Part shown: positions 7,134-14,299 of the stretch, one piece after another | Numbering within the stretch: the first letter of the stretch is position 1 | Layout: every line of letters starts with the position of its first letter | Assembly: GCA_012516225.1 (NCBI GenBank) | Contig: JAAYWX010000235.1 | Coordinates: 1-18,534 of the forward strand | From: Clostridiales bacterium | Lineage (GTDB): Bacteria; Bacillota; Clostridia; Oscillospirales; Oscillospiraceae | Length of the DNA stretch: 18,534 bases | Reading direction: 5' to 3' | Program-made: the position numbers and the translations under genes | Notes under the pieces: generated by a model | What the model saw: the letters and a program-made list of their open reading frames with translations, nothing else | Database searches by the model: none | Told to the model about the DNA's origin: nothing

Positions 7134-7745
7134 TCACACCTCCTTTGCCCTATTTGACGATTGTTTTTTAGAAATGTTCCCTTGTGCTGATAAAATAGCG
7201 CACAGTCTTTTTCTGGCTCTGAAAATGCGGGACTTAACCGTACCCTCTTCCAAAGAGAGGGCTTTGGATATTTCCTCATAGCTAAGGCCGTTTATTTCCC
7301 TAAGAAGAAGTATAAGCCTGTATTCCTCAGGAAGGCTCATAAGCCCTCGTCCGAGCTCTTCCCGCAATTCTTTTTTTTCGGCCGCCGTTTCGGGAGAAAA
7401 ACGGTCATCCGGAATTTCAAGCTCCTTTTCTTCGTCCTCATCACTAAGAAAAGTAAGCGAGGTGTGGTTTCGGCGGCTTTCGGCGCGCAAAAAATCAAGG
7501 CATACGTTGGTGGTAAGCCTGTAGAGCCAAACGGAGAACCGGCTGTCGCCGCGGAAGCTTCCAAGCGAATTGTACGCTTTTATAAACGCTTCCTGCGACA
7601 TATCGAAGGCATCTTCCTCATTCCCGACCATTCTGAGCGCAAGGTTATATACCTTCGTCTGATTTTCGAGAACGAGCTTTTCAAATGAAACGGTATCTCC
7701 TCTCTGGGCCTTCGATACGAGCAGGCTTTCCTCTTCCCTTGTCAT
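7134..7745 (-). CDS. ECF-type RNA polymerase sigma factor (SigW/RpoE-like)
   Basis: A 203-residue sigma-70 family factor with regions 2 and 4 only, as in extracytoplasmic-function sigma factors. Region 2 is seen around YNLALRMVGNEEDAFDMSQE and FRGDSRFSVWLYRLTTN. Region 4 is seen as LPEEYRLILLLREINGLSY with the helix-turn-helix EEISKALSLEEGTVKSRIFRARKRL. The linker between them is acidic (DEDEEKELE). The ribosome binding site GAGGTGA overlaps the stop codon of dusB, so translation of sigma follows from dusB. It is followed directly by its anti-sigma factor. No separate promoter is visible, so expression seems to depend on read-through from the trmB promoter or on an internal promoter I cannot see. 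An autoregulated promoter in the dusB gene is possible. Confidence 0.93.
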   Translation of the reverse strand: MTREEESLLVSKAQRGDTVSFEKLVLENQTKVYNLALRMVGNEEDAFDMSQEAFIKAYNSLGSFRGDSRFSVWLYRLTTNVCLDFLRAESRRNHTSLTFLSDEDEEKELEIPDDRFSPETAAEKKELREELGRGLMSLPEEYRLILLLREINGLSYEEISKALSLEEGTVKSRIFRARKRLCAILSAQGNISKKQSSNRAKEV

Positions 7746-7749
7746 CGAC

Positions 7750-8721
7750 TCACCTCAAATCCTTTTTAATCTGCGCCGCAAGCTTATAAATATCTTCAAG
7801 TGTTTCAACCTGAACTGCCAAAGTTTTATATCGGCTTGAATGCGGGACACCGTGCAAATACCATGCAAAGTGCTTTCGTGCCTCAAGGCAGGCAATTTTT
7901 TCACCTTTGATCTTCGCGGCTTCTTCAAATTGGCGTACCGCCGTATCTATGCGTACGGAAAGAGGTGGAAGCTCCGGAACTGCTTTCCCATTCAACAGCG
8001 CATTTGCCCGCATGAAAATCCATGGATTTCCAAAAGCGCCGCGGCCTATCATAGCCATATCGCAGCCGGTATAGCGCAGTATTTTCTGTGCGTCCTGCGG
8101 CTCAAAGACATCTCCATTGGCGATAACGGGGATTTTAACCGCTTTTTTCACTTCTCTTATAATATCCCAGTCTGCGGCCCCCGAATACATCTGAGTTCTT
8201 GTTCGTCCGTGTACCGTAATTGCGAAAGCGCCAGCTTCCTCGCACATAATTCCGAATTCCACGGCGTTTATATGGCCTTTGTCCCAGCCTTTGCGGAATT
8301 TGACTGTTACAGGCACCCCGGCCGACTTCACAACGGCCTCGATTATTTGCCGTGCTTTTTCAGGCTCGCGCATAAGCGCACATCCGTCTCCGTTGCCGGC
8401 TACTTTTCCGACAGGGCAGCCCATGTTGATATCTATAATATCTGCGCCGGAAATCTCCCGCGCAATTGCGGCGGCCTAGCCCATAATCTCCGGCTCGCTG
8501 CCGAAAATCTGCGCGGCGCAGGGATGTTCGTTTTCGCCGGTCAAAAGCAGACTTTTAGTTTTAGCGTCGTTATAAACAAGTGCTTTTGCGCTGACCATTT
8601 CTGTACAGGTATATGCCGCACCCATTTCCCTGCAGATCTGGCGGAACGCAATATCCGTTACTCCAGCCATAGGCGCAAGAGCAAGAAGCCCATTTATTTC
8701 AATTTGTCCTATTTTCACCAT
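7750..8721 (-). pseudogene. dusB: tRNA-dihydrouridine synthase interrupted by an in-frame amber codon
   Basis: The frame encodes a DusB-family FMN enzyme that reduces uridine to dihydrouridine in tRNA. Its landmarks are LALAPMAGVTD near the start, INMGCPVGK with catalytic Cys at codon 102, TVKFRKGW, AFAITVHGRTR, IPVIANGD and AMIGRGAFGNPWIF. A TAG at 8478-8476 (codon 82) splits it into an 81-residue N-terminal piece and the rest. Both halves are in the same frame, with no other defect over 323 codons, and the flanking protein sequence (GSEPEIMG-stop-AAAIAREISGADI) is continuous. The expected residue is probably Gln or Glu (CAG or GAG to TAG). The 81-residue product would lack the catalytic Cys; re-initiation at the Met of MGCP lacks a ribosome binding site. 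It may be a recent nonsense mutation, a sequencing error or read-through. TAG is used as a genuine stop elsewhere in the window. Confidence 0.85.
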
Positions 8722-8746
8722 TTTTCAACCTATAAAATGTAAAAAA

Positions 8747-9502
8747 CTATAAGGCGATGTCAAGTCCCACCGGACAATGATCGCTCCCGTAAATCTCCGG
8801 ACAGATAAACGCCTTTTCAATATTTGCGCGCAGTCTGTCCGAAACGAGGAAATAATCTATTCTCCAGCCTATCCCTTTCTCCCTTGCGTTGGAACGGTAA
8901 CTCCACCATGTGTAGGCGCCCTCCATATCCGGATGGAGATAGCGGAAAGTGTCTGTAAATCCCGCCTCAAGAAGCCGGGTAAACTTTGCGCGTTCTTCAT
9001 ATGAAAAGCCTGGGTTGCCTATATTGGCTTTCGGATTTTTCAGGTCGATTTCCTCATGTGCGACATTCATATCGCCGCAGATAATGACCGGCTTTTTTTC
9101 ATCGAGTGCGCAGACGTAATCGCGGAAGTCGTCCTCCCACTTCATACGGTAGTCAATTCGCCTCAGCTCATCCTGAGCATTGGGCGAGTAGACGCATACA
9201 AGATAAAACTCTTCAAACTCCAGCGTAACTGCTCGTCCCTCGGTATCATGTTCGGGAATACCAAGATTATATGATACGGAAAACGGCGTTTTTCTTGTGA
9301 AAACGGCTGTTCCGGAATATCCTTTCTTTTCTGCATAGCTCCAGTACTGCTCGTATCCGGGAAAATCAAGAAGAAGCTGTCCTTCCTGCAGTTTGGTTTC
9401 CTGAAGGCAAACCATATCTGCGTCCAGTCCGTAAAAAATATCCTCAAACCCTTTTTTCATAATTGCGCGAAGCCCGTTCACATTCCAAGAAATCAATCTC
9501 AT
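8747..9502 (-). CDS. xth: Exodeoxyribonuclease III / AP endonuclease
   Basis: This is a base-excision repair enzyme of the EEP family that cuts DNA 5' to abasic sites and has 3'-5' exonuclease activity. The 251-residue protein has the full set of catalytic motifs: WNVNGLR at the N terminus, CLQETK with the metal-binding Glu, VYSPNAQ, CGDMNVAH, GWRIDYFLVS and GSDHCP at the C terminus. Length is normal (about 250). The start is set at 9502: its ATG overlaps the TGA of trmB (ATGA), which indicates translational coupling. A longer frame exists but lies inside trmB. The gene ends in TAG, 25 bases before the dusB start. It belongs to the trmB operon. Confidence 0.95.
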   Translation of the reverse strand: MRLISWNVNGLRAIMKKGFEDIFYGLDADMVCLQETKLQEGQLLLDFPGYEQYWSYAEKKGYSGTAVFTRKTPFSVSYNLGIPEHDTEGRAVTLEFEEFYLVCVYSPNAQDELRRIDYRMKWEDDFRDYVCALDEKKPVIICGDMNVAHEEIDLKNPKANIGNPGFSYEERAKFTRLLEAGFTDTFRYLHPDMEGAYTWWSYRSNAREKGIGWRIDYFLVSDRLRANIEKAFICPEIYGSDHCPVGLDIAL

Positions 9503-10143
9503 AGGCGCTTCTCCTTTTTCGCGCATAATCTGTTTATTTTTATGCCCTGCTCATAAAATTTAGCTTCATAGTCAGTCATTACCCCCATAGGGCCGGCAGA
9601 ATGCAGGTCGCGAGTAACATCGTATAAAGTCCAGCCTTCCGCCAAAAATGTTTCAACCGAGTATTCAAAAAGCTGTTGATTGTCGGTCTTAAAATGTATT
9701 TCACCGTCCGGTTTTAATATGCTTTCGTAAATCTCAAGAAATCCCGGGGATGTCAGCCTTCTTTTTGCATCCCTGCTTCTGGGCCACGGGTCGCAGAAAT
9801 TTATGAATATACGGTCAACCTCGCACTCATCGAAAATAACCGGAAGCGCAAGGACATCCGCGTCAATAAAGCGGACATTTGCGATATTTTTTTTGCACAC
9901 CCGTTCCATGCCGACTACCATGGCATCCGCAACTTTCTCTATGCCCACCAGCAAAATATCAGGATTTTGTTCTGCGGTATCCGCCGTAAACCTGCCTTTC
10001 CCACAGCCCAATTCTATCCATAATTCTGAAAAACCGGAGTAATTTTTCAGCCATTCTCCGTGCAGAGCGGACGGATCTTTTATCTGAACATGGCTGCAGC
10101 GTTCCATACGCGGAATCAGATTTGGCCTTTTGCGCATTCTCAT
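9499..10143 (-). CDS. trmB: tRNA (guanine-N7)-methyltransferase
   Basis: TrmB uses S-adenosylmethionine to form 7-methylguanosine at position 46 of tRNA. The 214-residue protein has the SAM-binding motif ELGCGKGRFT, the GIEK strand end, and the family signature DPWPRSRDAKRRLTSPGF, followed by LKPDGEIHFKTDN and the C-terminal TDYEAKFYEQG motif that closes TrmB proteins. The ATG at 10143 is chosen. GTG at 10155 is only one base from the AAAAGGAG ribosome binding site, while ATG 10143 is about 13 bases from it, slightly long; ATG 10137 is also possible. This is the first gene of the minus-strand operon, directly behind a good promoter. Confidence 0.95.
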   Translation of the reverse strand: MRMRKRPNLIPRMERCSHVQIKDPSALHGEWLKNYSGFSELWIELGCGKGRFTADTAEQNPDILLVGIEKVADAMVVGMERVCKKNIANVRFIDADVLALPVIFDECEVDRIFINFCDPWPRSRDAKRRLTSPGFLEIYESILKPDGEIHFKTDNQQLFEYSVETFLAEGWTLYDVTRDLHSAGPMGVMTDYEAKFYEQGIKINRLCAKKEKRL

Positions 10144-10167
10144 GGATGTTATCACACTCCTTTTGCG

Positions 10168-10196
10168 ATAATATCATAACCCGCATTAAACATCAA
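10168..10196 (-). promoter_or_regulatory. Promoter of the trmB-xth-dusB-sigma operon
   Basis: On the minus strand TTGATG (10196-10191) and TATTAT (10173-10168) have a 17-base spacer. The predicted start near 10161 leaves a very short leader, with the AAAAGGAG ribosome binding site close to the 5' end. Confidence 0.6.
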
Positions 10197-10207
10197 TAAA
10201 AAAACCG

Positions 10208-10236
10208 TTGCAGTTTTGAGGAAAATGTGTTAAGAT
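10208..10236 (+). promoter_or_regulatory. Possible promoter for the tRNA gene
   Basis: TTGCAG (10208-10213) and TAAGAT (10231-10236) are separated by 17 bases on plus, about 135 bases upstream of the tRNA. A promoter nearer the tRNA is possible; I see only a weak TATCAT at 10350-10355. Confidence 0.35.
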
Positions 10237-10371
10237 ATCAAAGCCTTTAAGCGAATAAGCGAAAACAAAGGCATCTTCTATTAATTTTCTTTCATCATGA
10301 TATTTGCAGCGATGCAAAAACGCAAGTCGAAGCAAACAGCTCGGAGCAGTATCATATCTTTAATTTAATAG

Positions 10372-10447
10372 CGGGGTGTAGCGCAGTTGGTAGCGCGCCA
10401 GTTTTGGGAACTGGATGCCGTGAGTTCGAGTCTCACCACTCCGACCA
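10372..10447 (+). tRNA. tRNA-Pro (anticodon UGG)
   Basis: The 76-base cloverleaf is complete. The acceptor stem CGGGGTG pairs with CACTCCG (one G-U pair). The anticodon stem CCAGT/ACTGG carries loop TTTGGGA with anticodon TGG. The T arm is GTGAG-TTCGAGT-CTCAC. Discriminator A is followed by an encoded CCA. C1-G72 and the G-rich acceptor are typical of bacterial tRNA-Pro. UGG reads all or most proline codons. Confidence 0.97.
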
Positions 10448-10460
10448 AAAGTTTACACTG

Positions 10461-10510
10461 CAAAAGATGTCCTGCGGATTAAACAGCAGGACATCTTTTG
10501 TATGTTTTTT
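10461..10510 (+). terminator. Terminator of the tRNA-Pro transcript
   Basis: A perfect 15-bp stem (CAAAAGATGTCCTGC at 10461-10475 with its complement at 10486-10500) is followed by TATGTTTTTT, 13 bases after the tRNA CCA end. Confidence 0.9.
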
Positions 10511-10630
10511 ATACTCATTTTGGCCGCAAACAGGCGCGCATTAGAATCGTTTCGGTATGATAAGTTTTTTATAACAGCCGGCTTTATACGGTCGTTGCAA
10601 TTTTGGCTTTAACAGGAAAAGGCTGCATTC

Positions 10631-11212
10631 CTATTTGTTTGCCAGAGAGTCCACAACTCCATATATGCCTTTAGTAGCCACGTCATCCATTTTTGCCATG
10701 ATGTCAACAGGAATGGTCATACCATCCATAGCCCACGCAATTGTCATATTGCATACAGCCTGCGAGGTATATTTAATAAGAAAGTTCAGATATTCTTCGG
10801 AATAAAGCCCTGTGCTTAAGTTTGCATTTATATACTTTCGAATGAGAAGCTCCCAGCAGTCGCGGTTTCGCTTTTGCATATAGTCCCTGAGATTGTTTTG
10901 CCCCTCAATCCTTACGGCCTGACAGTAAAATTTGCGGCTTTTATACATTTGATTAAGACAATAACTTGTAATACCATTCCAGCTTCCGAAATTATGCTGC
11001 AGCAGATACGTTTCCAACGGCTGGATCACTTCTGTTTCGAAAATCCAGATAATCAGATCGTAGATGTCGATGAAGTGATAGTAGAATGTTCCGCGGTTAA
11101 TATCACAGCGTTTGCAAAGCGAACTTACTGTGATGTTCTCCAAAGGCTGTTCTTCAGCCATTTCTTTTAAATTACGAGCGATTTCAAGTTTTATGAAGTT
11201 AGGATTCTTCAT
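10631..11212 (-). CDS. TetR/AcrR family transcriptional regulator
   Basis: This is a one-component repressor-type regulator of 193 residues. The N-terminal TetR DNA-binding domain (about 8-55) contains the helix-turn-helix region ENITVSSLCKRCDINRGTFY, continuing into YHFIDIYDLI. The C-terminal part (60-193) is the divergent ligand domain, resembling the DhaS-like TetR C-terminal group. Cys33 and Cys36 form a C-x2-C in the helix-turn-helix, and further Cys occur at 85, 97, 119 and 154; a metal or redox role is speculation. The start at 11212 follows a strong AGGGAGG ribosome binding site; an upstream in-frame extension of 32 codons runs through the promoter and is rejected. Its promoter carries a palindrome, so autorepression is likely. 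It is divergent from the copper ATPase operon. Confidence 0.9.
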   Translation of the reverse strand: MKNPNFIKLEIARNLKEMAEEQPLENITVSSLCKRCDINRGTFYYHFIDIYDLIIWIFETEVIQPLETYLLQHNFGSWNGITSYCLNQMYKSRKFYCQAVRIEGQNNLRDYMQKRNRDCWELLIRKYINANLSTGLYSEEYLNFLIKYTSQAVCNMTIAWAMDGMTIPVDIMAKMDDVATKGIYGVVDSLANK

Positions 11213-11233
11213 ACCGCCGCCTCCCTTACCGCT

Positions 11234-11262
11234 ATTATAATTTATTTTGAACAATCGGTCAA
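11234..11262 (-). promoter_or_regulatory. tetR promoter with overlapping operator
   Basis: On minus, TTGACC (11262-11257) and TATAAT (11239-11234) are spaced by 17 bases, a near-consensus promoter. The -35 box and part of the spacer are covered by the imperfect palindrome at 11247-11262 (minus: TTGACCGATTGTTCAA), which argues for autorepression. Confidence 0.75.
11247..11262. promoter_or_regulatory. TetR operator-like site 1 (tetR promoter)
   Basis: Read on minus, TTGACCGATTGTTCAA has perfect TTGA/TCAA ends and 12 of 16 symmetric positions. It matches the site at 15502-15517 at 12 of 16 positions, sharing the TTGACC half. Confidence 0.55.
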
Positions 11263-11308
11263 TAATGTTTATTATTTGAACAAACCTTTGTCTTTTGTTT
11301 ATTTTCAC

Positions 11309-11330
11309 AGGTTAAATAACCTTATATAAT
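11309..11330 (+). promoter_or_regulatory. Palindrome and -10 box ahead of the copper ATPase operon
   Basis: AGGTTAAATAACCT (11309-11322) has perfect 6-bp arms around a 2-base centre, directly in front of a TATAAT at 11325-11330. The matching -35 is weak (TTTTCA at 17 bases), as is usual for regulated promoters. The palindrome differs from the TTGACC-type sites, so a second regulator may act here. Confidence 0.5.
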
Positions 11331-11375
11331 TTAATAAAAAATCCGGGTTATTTGATTATGAAAGGGAGAAAGCAA

Positions 11376-11882
11376 ATGGCACAGATTAAAAAATTGGTAA
11401 ACAGCAAAGAATTGGATGATAGAGCAAAGATTCGTTTACTCAATATTAAGCTGGATGACAAAACGGCGCATTCTCTAATGATTCTGGCAGTCACTGAACT
11501 TATTTCAGTTGTTCTTCATGACTGCGACCATATCCGTCAGGCAATTAATTGGGGCTATTCAATACCGGTTTCCCTTCTGGTTCTCAACTTAACAGTTTAC
11601 ATTTTCCCTGCCGTATCGATTTTTTTGACCAAAAACCGTCGTTGGAGCGCAACTATTGTAACTGCTGTAGGAGGCATCTTCACATCTTCTTCATTTAATA
11701 TACTCCATCTGTTTGGTTCCTTTTCGGGCTTATGGGGAATTTGGAACGACTCATATTTCGAGCTTGGCGTTGACTGGATCAGCTGGGTGTTCCTTGCTGA
11801 GGTAACGCTTCTGTGTCTACCCTGTACCTGCCTAGCAATGTATTTGTGCGGCAGAATAACTGAGCGCTCGCTCAGACAATAA
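11376..11882 (+). CDS. Small membrane protein with HDCDHIRQ motif
   Basis: A 168-residue integral membrane protein with about four hydrophobic segments (roughly 33-48, 61-83, 91-112 and 135-158). The most notable feature is the HDCDHIRQA motif at 48-56, at the outer or inner end of the first span: two His, two Asp and a Cys packed together make a plausible metal-binding site. Further His101 and the PCTC motif (149-152) in the last span could add ligands. I do not recognise a named family. The start at 11376 is chosen for GGGAG at 11364-11368, 7 bases upstream; the longer TTG-started frame lacks one. It stops 19 bases before copA, so the two are co-transcribed. A role in copper sensing or transfer beside CopA is inferred from position and motif only. 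Confidence 0.75.
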   Translation: MAQIKKLVNSKELDDRAKIRLLNIKLDDKTAHSLMILAVTELISVVLHDCDHIRQAINWGYSIPVSLLVLNLTVYIFPAVSIFLTKNRRWSATIVTAVGGIFTSSSFNILHLFGSFSGLWGIWNDSYFELGVDWISWVFLAEVTLLCLPCTCLAMYLCGRITERSLRQ

Positions 11883-11901
11883 TTTATAAGACTATGACAA
11901 C

Positions 11902-14247
11902 ATGAAAGAAGTAACAATAAAAATCTCAGGTATTGAATGCGCCGCCTGCGTGGTGCGTTTAAACAAAGCTCTCAGCGGCATGGATGGCGTTTTAGAAGCT
12001 GCTATTAATTTTGCAACAAGCCGTAGTACTGTAAGCTACGATGAAACAGTCATAAGCCTGACGGACATTGTTAGAAAAATTAAACGTACAGGCTATGGTG
12101 TACCTATCGAAACAGCGGAGCTGTACTTCAAATCACTTGATAAAGAAAAGGCGAAAGTCGTTTCAGCACACATTAAGGAAATATATGGCGTAAAAGATGT
12201 AATTATTAATCTGGATGCAAACACGATGACCGTAGAACTCTGGCATATTGGAGTTGACAGTAAATCTCTGCTTTATGCATCAAGAGAAGCTGGCGTTTGG
12301 GCTGAGCTTAAAGCAGTCAGGGGAGGCGATCAGGACCAACAATATGCACTGAGACTCAAGCTTCTTCGCAATCTGATTGTTGCCACCCTTTTGACAATGC
12401 CTCTGGTATGGGATCTGCCGCCTAAAATACAGATGGTGCTTGCCACTCTCGTACAGTTTGGCCCAGGCTTTTATTTTTATAAAGGTGCCTGGAAGGCTCT
12501 GCGCAACAGGACTTTCAGTATGGACTTTCTGGTGGCTCTGTCCACGACTATTATCTTTTTCTACAGTGTTTACATCACATTTACCGCTGTTGGAGAGCTG
12601 AAGCTGTACTATTTATCAGAATGTGTTCTGCTGTCGCTCATACTGTTTGGTAAGTATATTGAGAACCTTGCTCAGGGCGAGGCCTCTGACGCTATCAGAA
12701 AACTTATGAAAATGCAGCCTAAGACTGCGCAGGTTCTTCGCGACGGGGATGAAAAGACAATTCCTGTTGAAGATATTACCGAGTATGACATAGTTATAAT
12801 TCGTCCGGGAGAACGCATACCGGTAGATGGTATAGTGTTGGAAGGCGAATGTGCAGTGGACGAGTCCATGCTAACCGGCGAGAGCCTTCCGGTAGACAAA
12901 AAAGCGGGAGATAGTGTTTTCGGCGCAACATTGTGCAGAGCAGGCAGCGTGCAGATTTCCGCGACCAGATTGGGCAAGGACTCTGTACTCCAGCAAATAA
13001 TAGGTATTGTTGAGAAAGCACAAACCTCCAAAGCCCCTATTCAGCGCTATGCAGATAAAATAGCCTCATGGTTCATTCCGGCCATAGTGAGTATTGCTCT
13101 GGCTGTGTTTTGTGTTTGGTACTGGCCGGTTTCTCATGGAAATTTAGAAAAAGCAATCGTCAGCACCTGCAGTGTTTTGGTAATTGCCTGCCCATGCGCA
13201 CTTGGACTGGCTACGCCTACGGGGATAATGGTGGGCTCTGGCCGTGCCGCAGAGCTTGGTATACTGTTCCGAGGCGGTGCAGAGCTTGAGAATGCATGTA
13301 AGGTAAACACCGTCGTATTCGACAAAACCGGAACCTTAACGTACGGTATGCCTGAGGTTACAGACATTTGGACGATAAATGGCAGTACAGAAGATATGTT
13401 TATCTTAGCCGCCTCGGTTGAGCATCTCTCCGAACATCCGATTGCAGGCGCGGTAACCCGTAGCGCCGCATATCTCTATCCGAAGGCCCTCCCCCCCACG
13501 GTTGAGGATTTTCATTCTATAATTGGTCAGGGCGTCAGCGGTTGTGTAGCAGGGCAAAAAGTCTTGTGTGGTAACCGCAAAATGTTGCAGCAGGCCGGCG
13601 TTGATTTGTCACCTTTGGATACTCTTCCGGATGTCAGAGAGTCTGCTAAAACTGAGGTTTGTATTGCGAGCAACGGAGTTCTGCTCGGAGTTATGGGAGT
13701 GGCCGACCGCATTAAGCCGGAAGCCGTCAGCGCTGTGCGCAAGCTTAAAGATATGGGCTTTGATGTATGGATGCTGACAGGCGATAACAGACGTACAGCA
13801 GAGGCGATAGGAAAACAGGCTGGTATCGAAAACATTCTCTATGAAGTGCTGCCCGCTGAAAAGGCAGATGAAATAAAAAAGCTTCAAGAGAACGGGAAAA
13901 AAGTTGCTATGGTAGGAGACGGTATCAATGATGCGCCTGCGCTGGTGACGTCTGACATTGCAATTGCTATGGGAAACGGCACAGACGTAGCATTAGAGTC
14001 GGCAGATATAATGCTTCTGGGTGGAAATATCGGATCCGTGCCTTTGGCGTTCAGACTGTCAAAAGCTACTATGCGAATTATCAAAAAAAATCTTCTATGG
14101 TCGCTCTTTTATAATGCAATCTGTATCCCAGCGGCGGCGATAGGTATTATTAATCCATCAATCGCGGCTGCAGCCATGTCCTTTTCTTCCATAGCAGTAC
14201 TGATGAATTCGCTGAGATTAAAAAGCGCTGAAAAAAAGAATATTTGA
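11902..14247 (+). CDS. copA: Copper-exporting P1B-type ATPase
   Basis: This protein uses ATP to move Cu(I) across the membrane, normally out of the cytoplasm. The 781-residue protein starts with a heavy-metal-associated domain whose ligands are Cys13 and Cys16 (IECAAC). A second HMA-like domain (about 70-135) has lost its C-x2-C. The ATPase core has TGES (325-328), the transmembrane CPC (430-432), phosphorylated Asp474 in DKTGT, the nucleotide-binding HP (512-513) and GDGINDAP (672-679). Tyr737-Asn738 and M759-x2-Ser762-Ser763 are the P1B-1 copper signature in the last two spans. No clear ribosome binding site precedes the ATG, so coupling to the upstream gene, 19 bases away, is likely. Copper specificity is well supported; direction (detoxification or delivery to a cuproenzyme) is not fixed by sequence. 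Confidence 0.96.
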   Translation: MKEVTIKISGIECAACVVRLNKALSGMDGVLEAAINFATSRSTVSYDETVISLTDIVRKIKRTGYGVPIETAELYFKSLDKEKAKVVSAHIKEIYGVKDVIINLDANTMTVELWHIGVDSKSLLYASREAGVWAELKAVRGGDQDQQYALRLKLLRNLIVATLLTMPLVWDLPPKIQMVLATLVQFGPGFYFYKGAWKALRNRTFSMDFLVALSTTIIFFYSVYITFTAVGELKLYYLSECVLLSLILFGKYIENLAQGEASDAIRKLMKMQPKTAQVLRDGDEKTIPVEDITEYDIVIIRPGERIPVDGIVLEGECAVDESMLTGESLPVDKKAGDSVFGATLCRAGSVQISATRLGKDSVLQQIIGIVEKAQTSKAPIQRYADKIASWFIPAIVSIALAVFCVWYWPVSHGNLEKAIVSTCSVLVIACPCALGLATPTGIMVGSGRAAELGILFRGGAELENACKVNTVVFDKTGTLTYGMPEVTDIWTINGSTEDMFILAASVEHLSEHPIAGAVTRSAAYLYPKALPPTVEDFHSIIGQGVSGCVAGQKVLCGNRKMLQQAGVDLSPLDTLPDVRESAKTEVCIASNGVLLGVMGVADRIKPEAVSAVRKLKDMGFDVWMLTGDNRRTAEAIGKQAGIENILYEVLPAEKADEIKKLQENGKKVAMVGDGINDAPALVTSDIAIAMGNGTDVALESADIMLLGGNIGSVPLAFRLSKATMRIIKKNLLWSLFYNAICIPAAAIGIINPSIAAAAMSFSSIAVLMNSLRLKSAEKKNI

Positions 14248-14254
14248 AGACATG

Positions 14255-14281
14255 ACGGGATGACACAATATGTCATCCCGT
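14255..14281. terminator. Terminator between convergent copA and HMA-SafE genes
   Basis: A perfect 11-bp stem (ACGGGATGACA / TGTCATCCCGT) with a 5-base loop. The plus side continues TGCGTCTTT; the minus side reaches a T-rich run inside the end of copA. Probably bidirectional. Confidence 0.7.
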
Positions 14282-14299
14282 TGCGTCTTTGCAGCGTGT

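Noticed and set aside
8476..8478. TAG in dusB as pyrrolysine or general amber recoding
   Set aside because: TAG ends at least four other genes in the window at sensible C termini, no pyl gene or suppressor tRNA is visible, and DusB has no known need for a special residue here.
7840..8742. 300-codon open frame on plus across dusB
   Set aside because: It lies antisense to the DusB frame, which carries clear family motifs; the plus-strand product resembles nothing known and has no ribosome binding site. It is a shadow of dusB codon usage.
11213..11308. 32-residue N-terminal extension of the TetR regulator
   Set aside because: It runs through the tetR promoter and operator; a strong ribosome binding site precedes the ATG at 11212.
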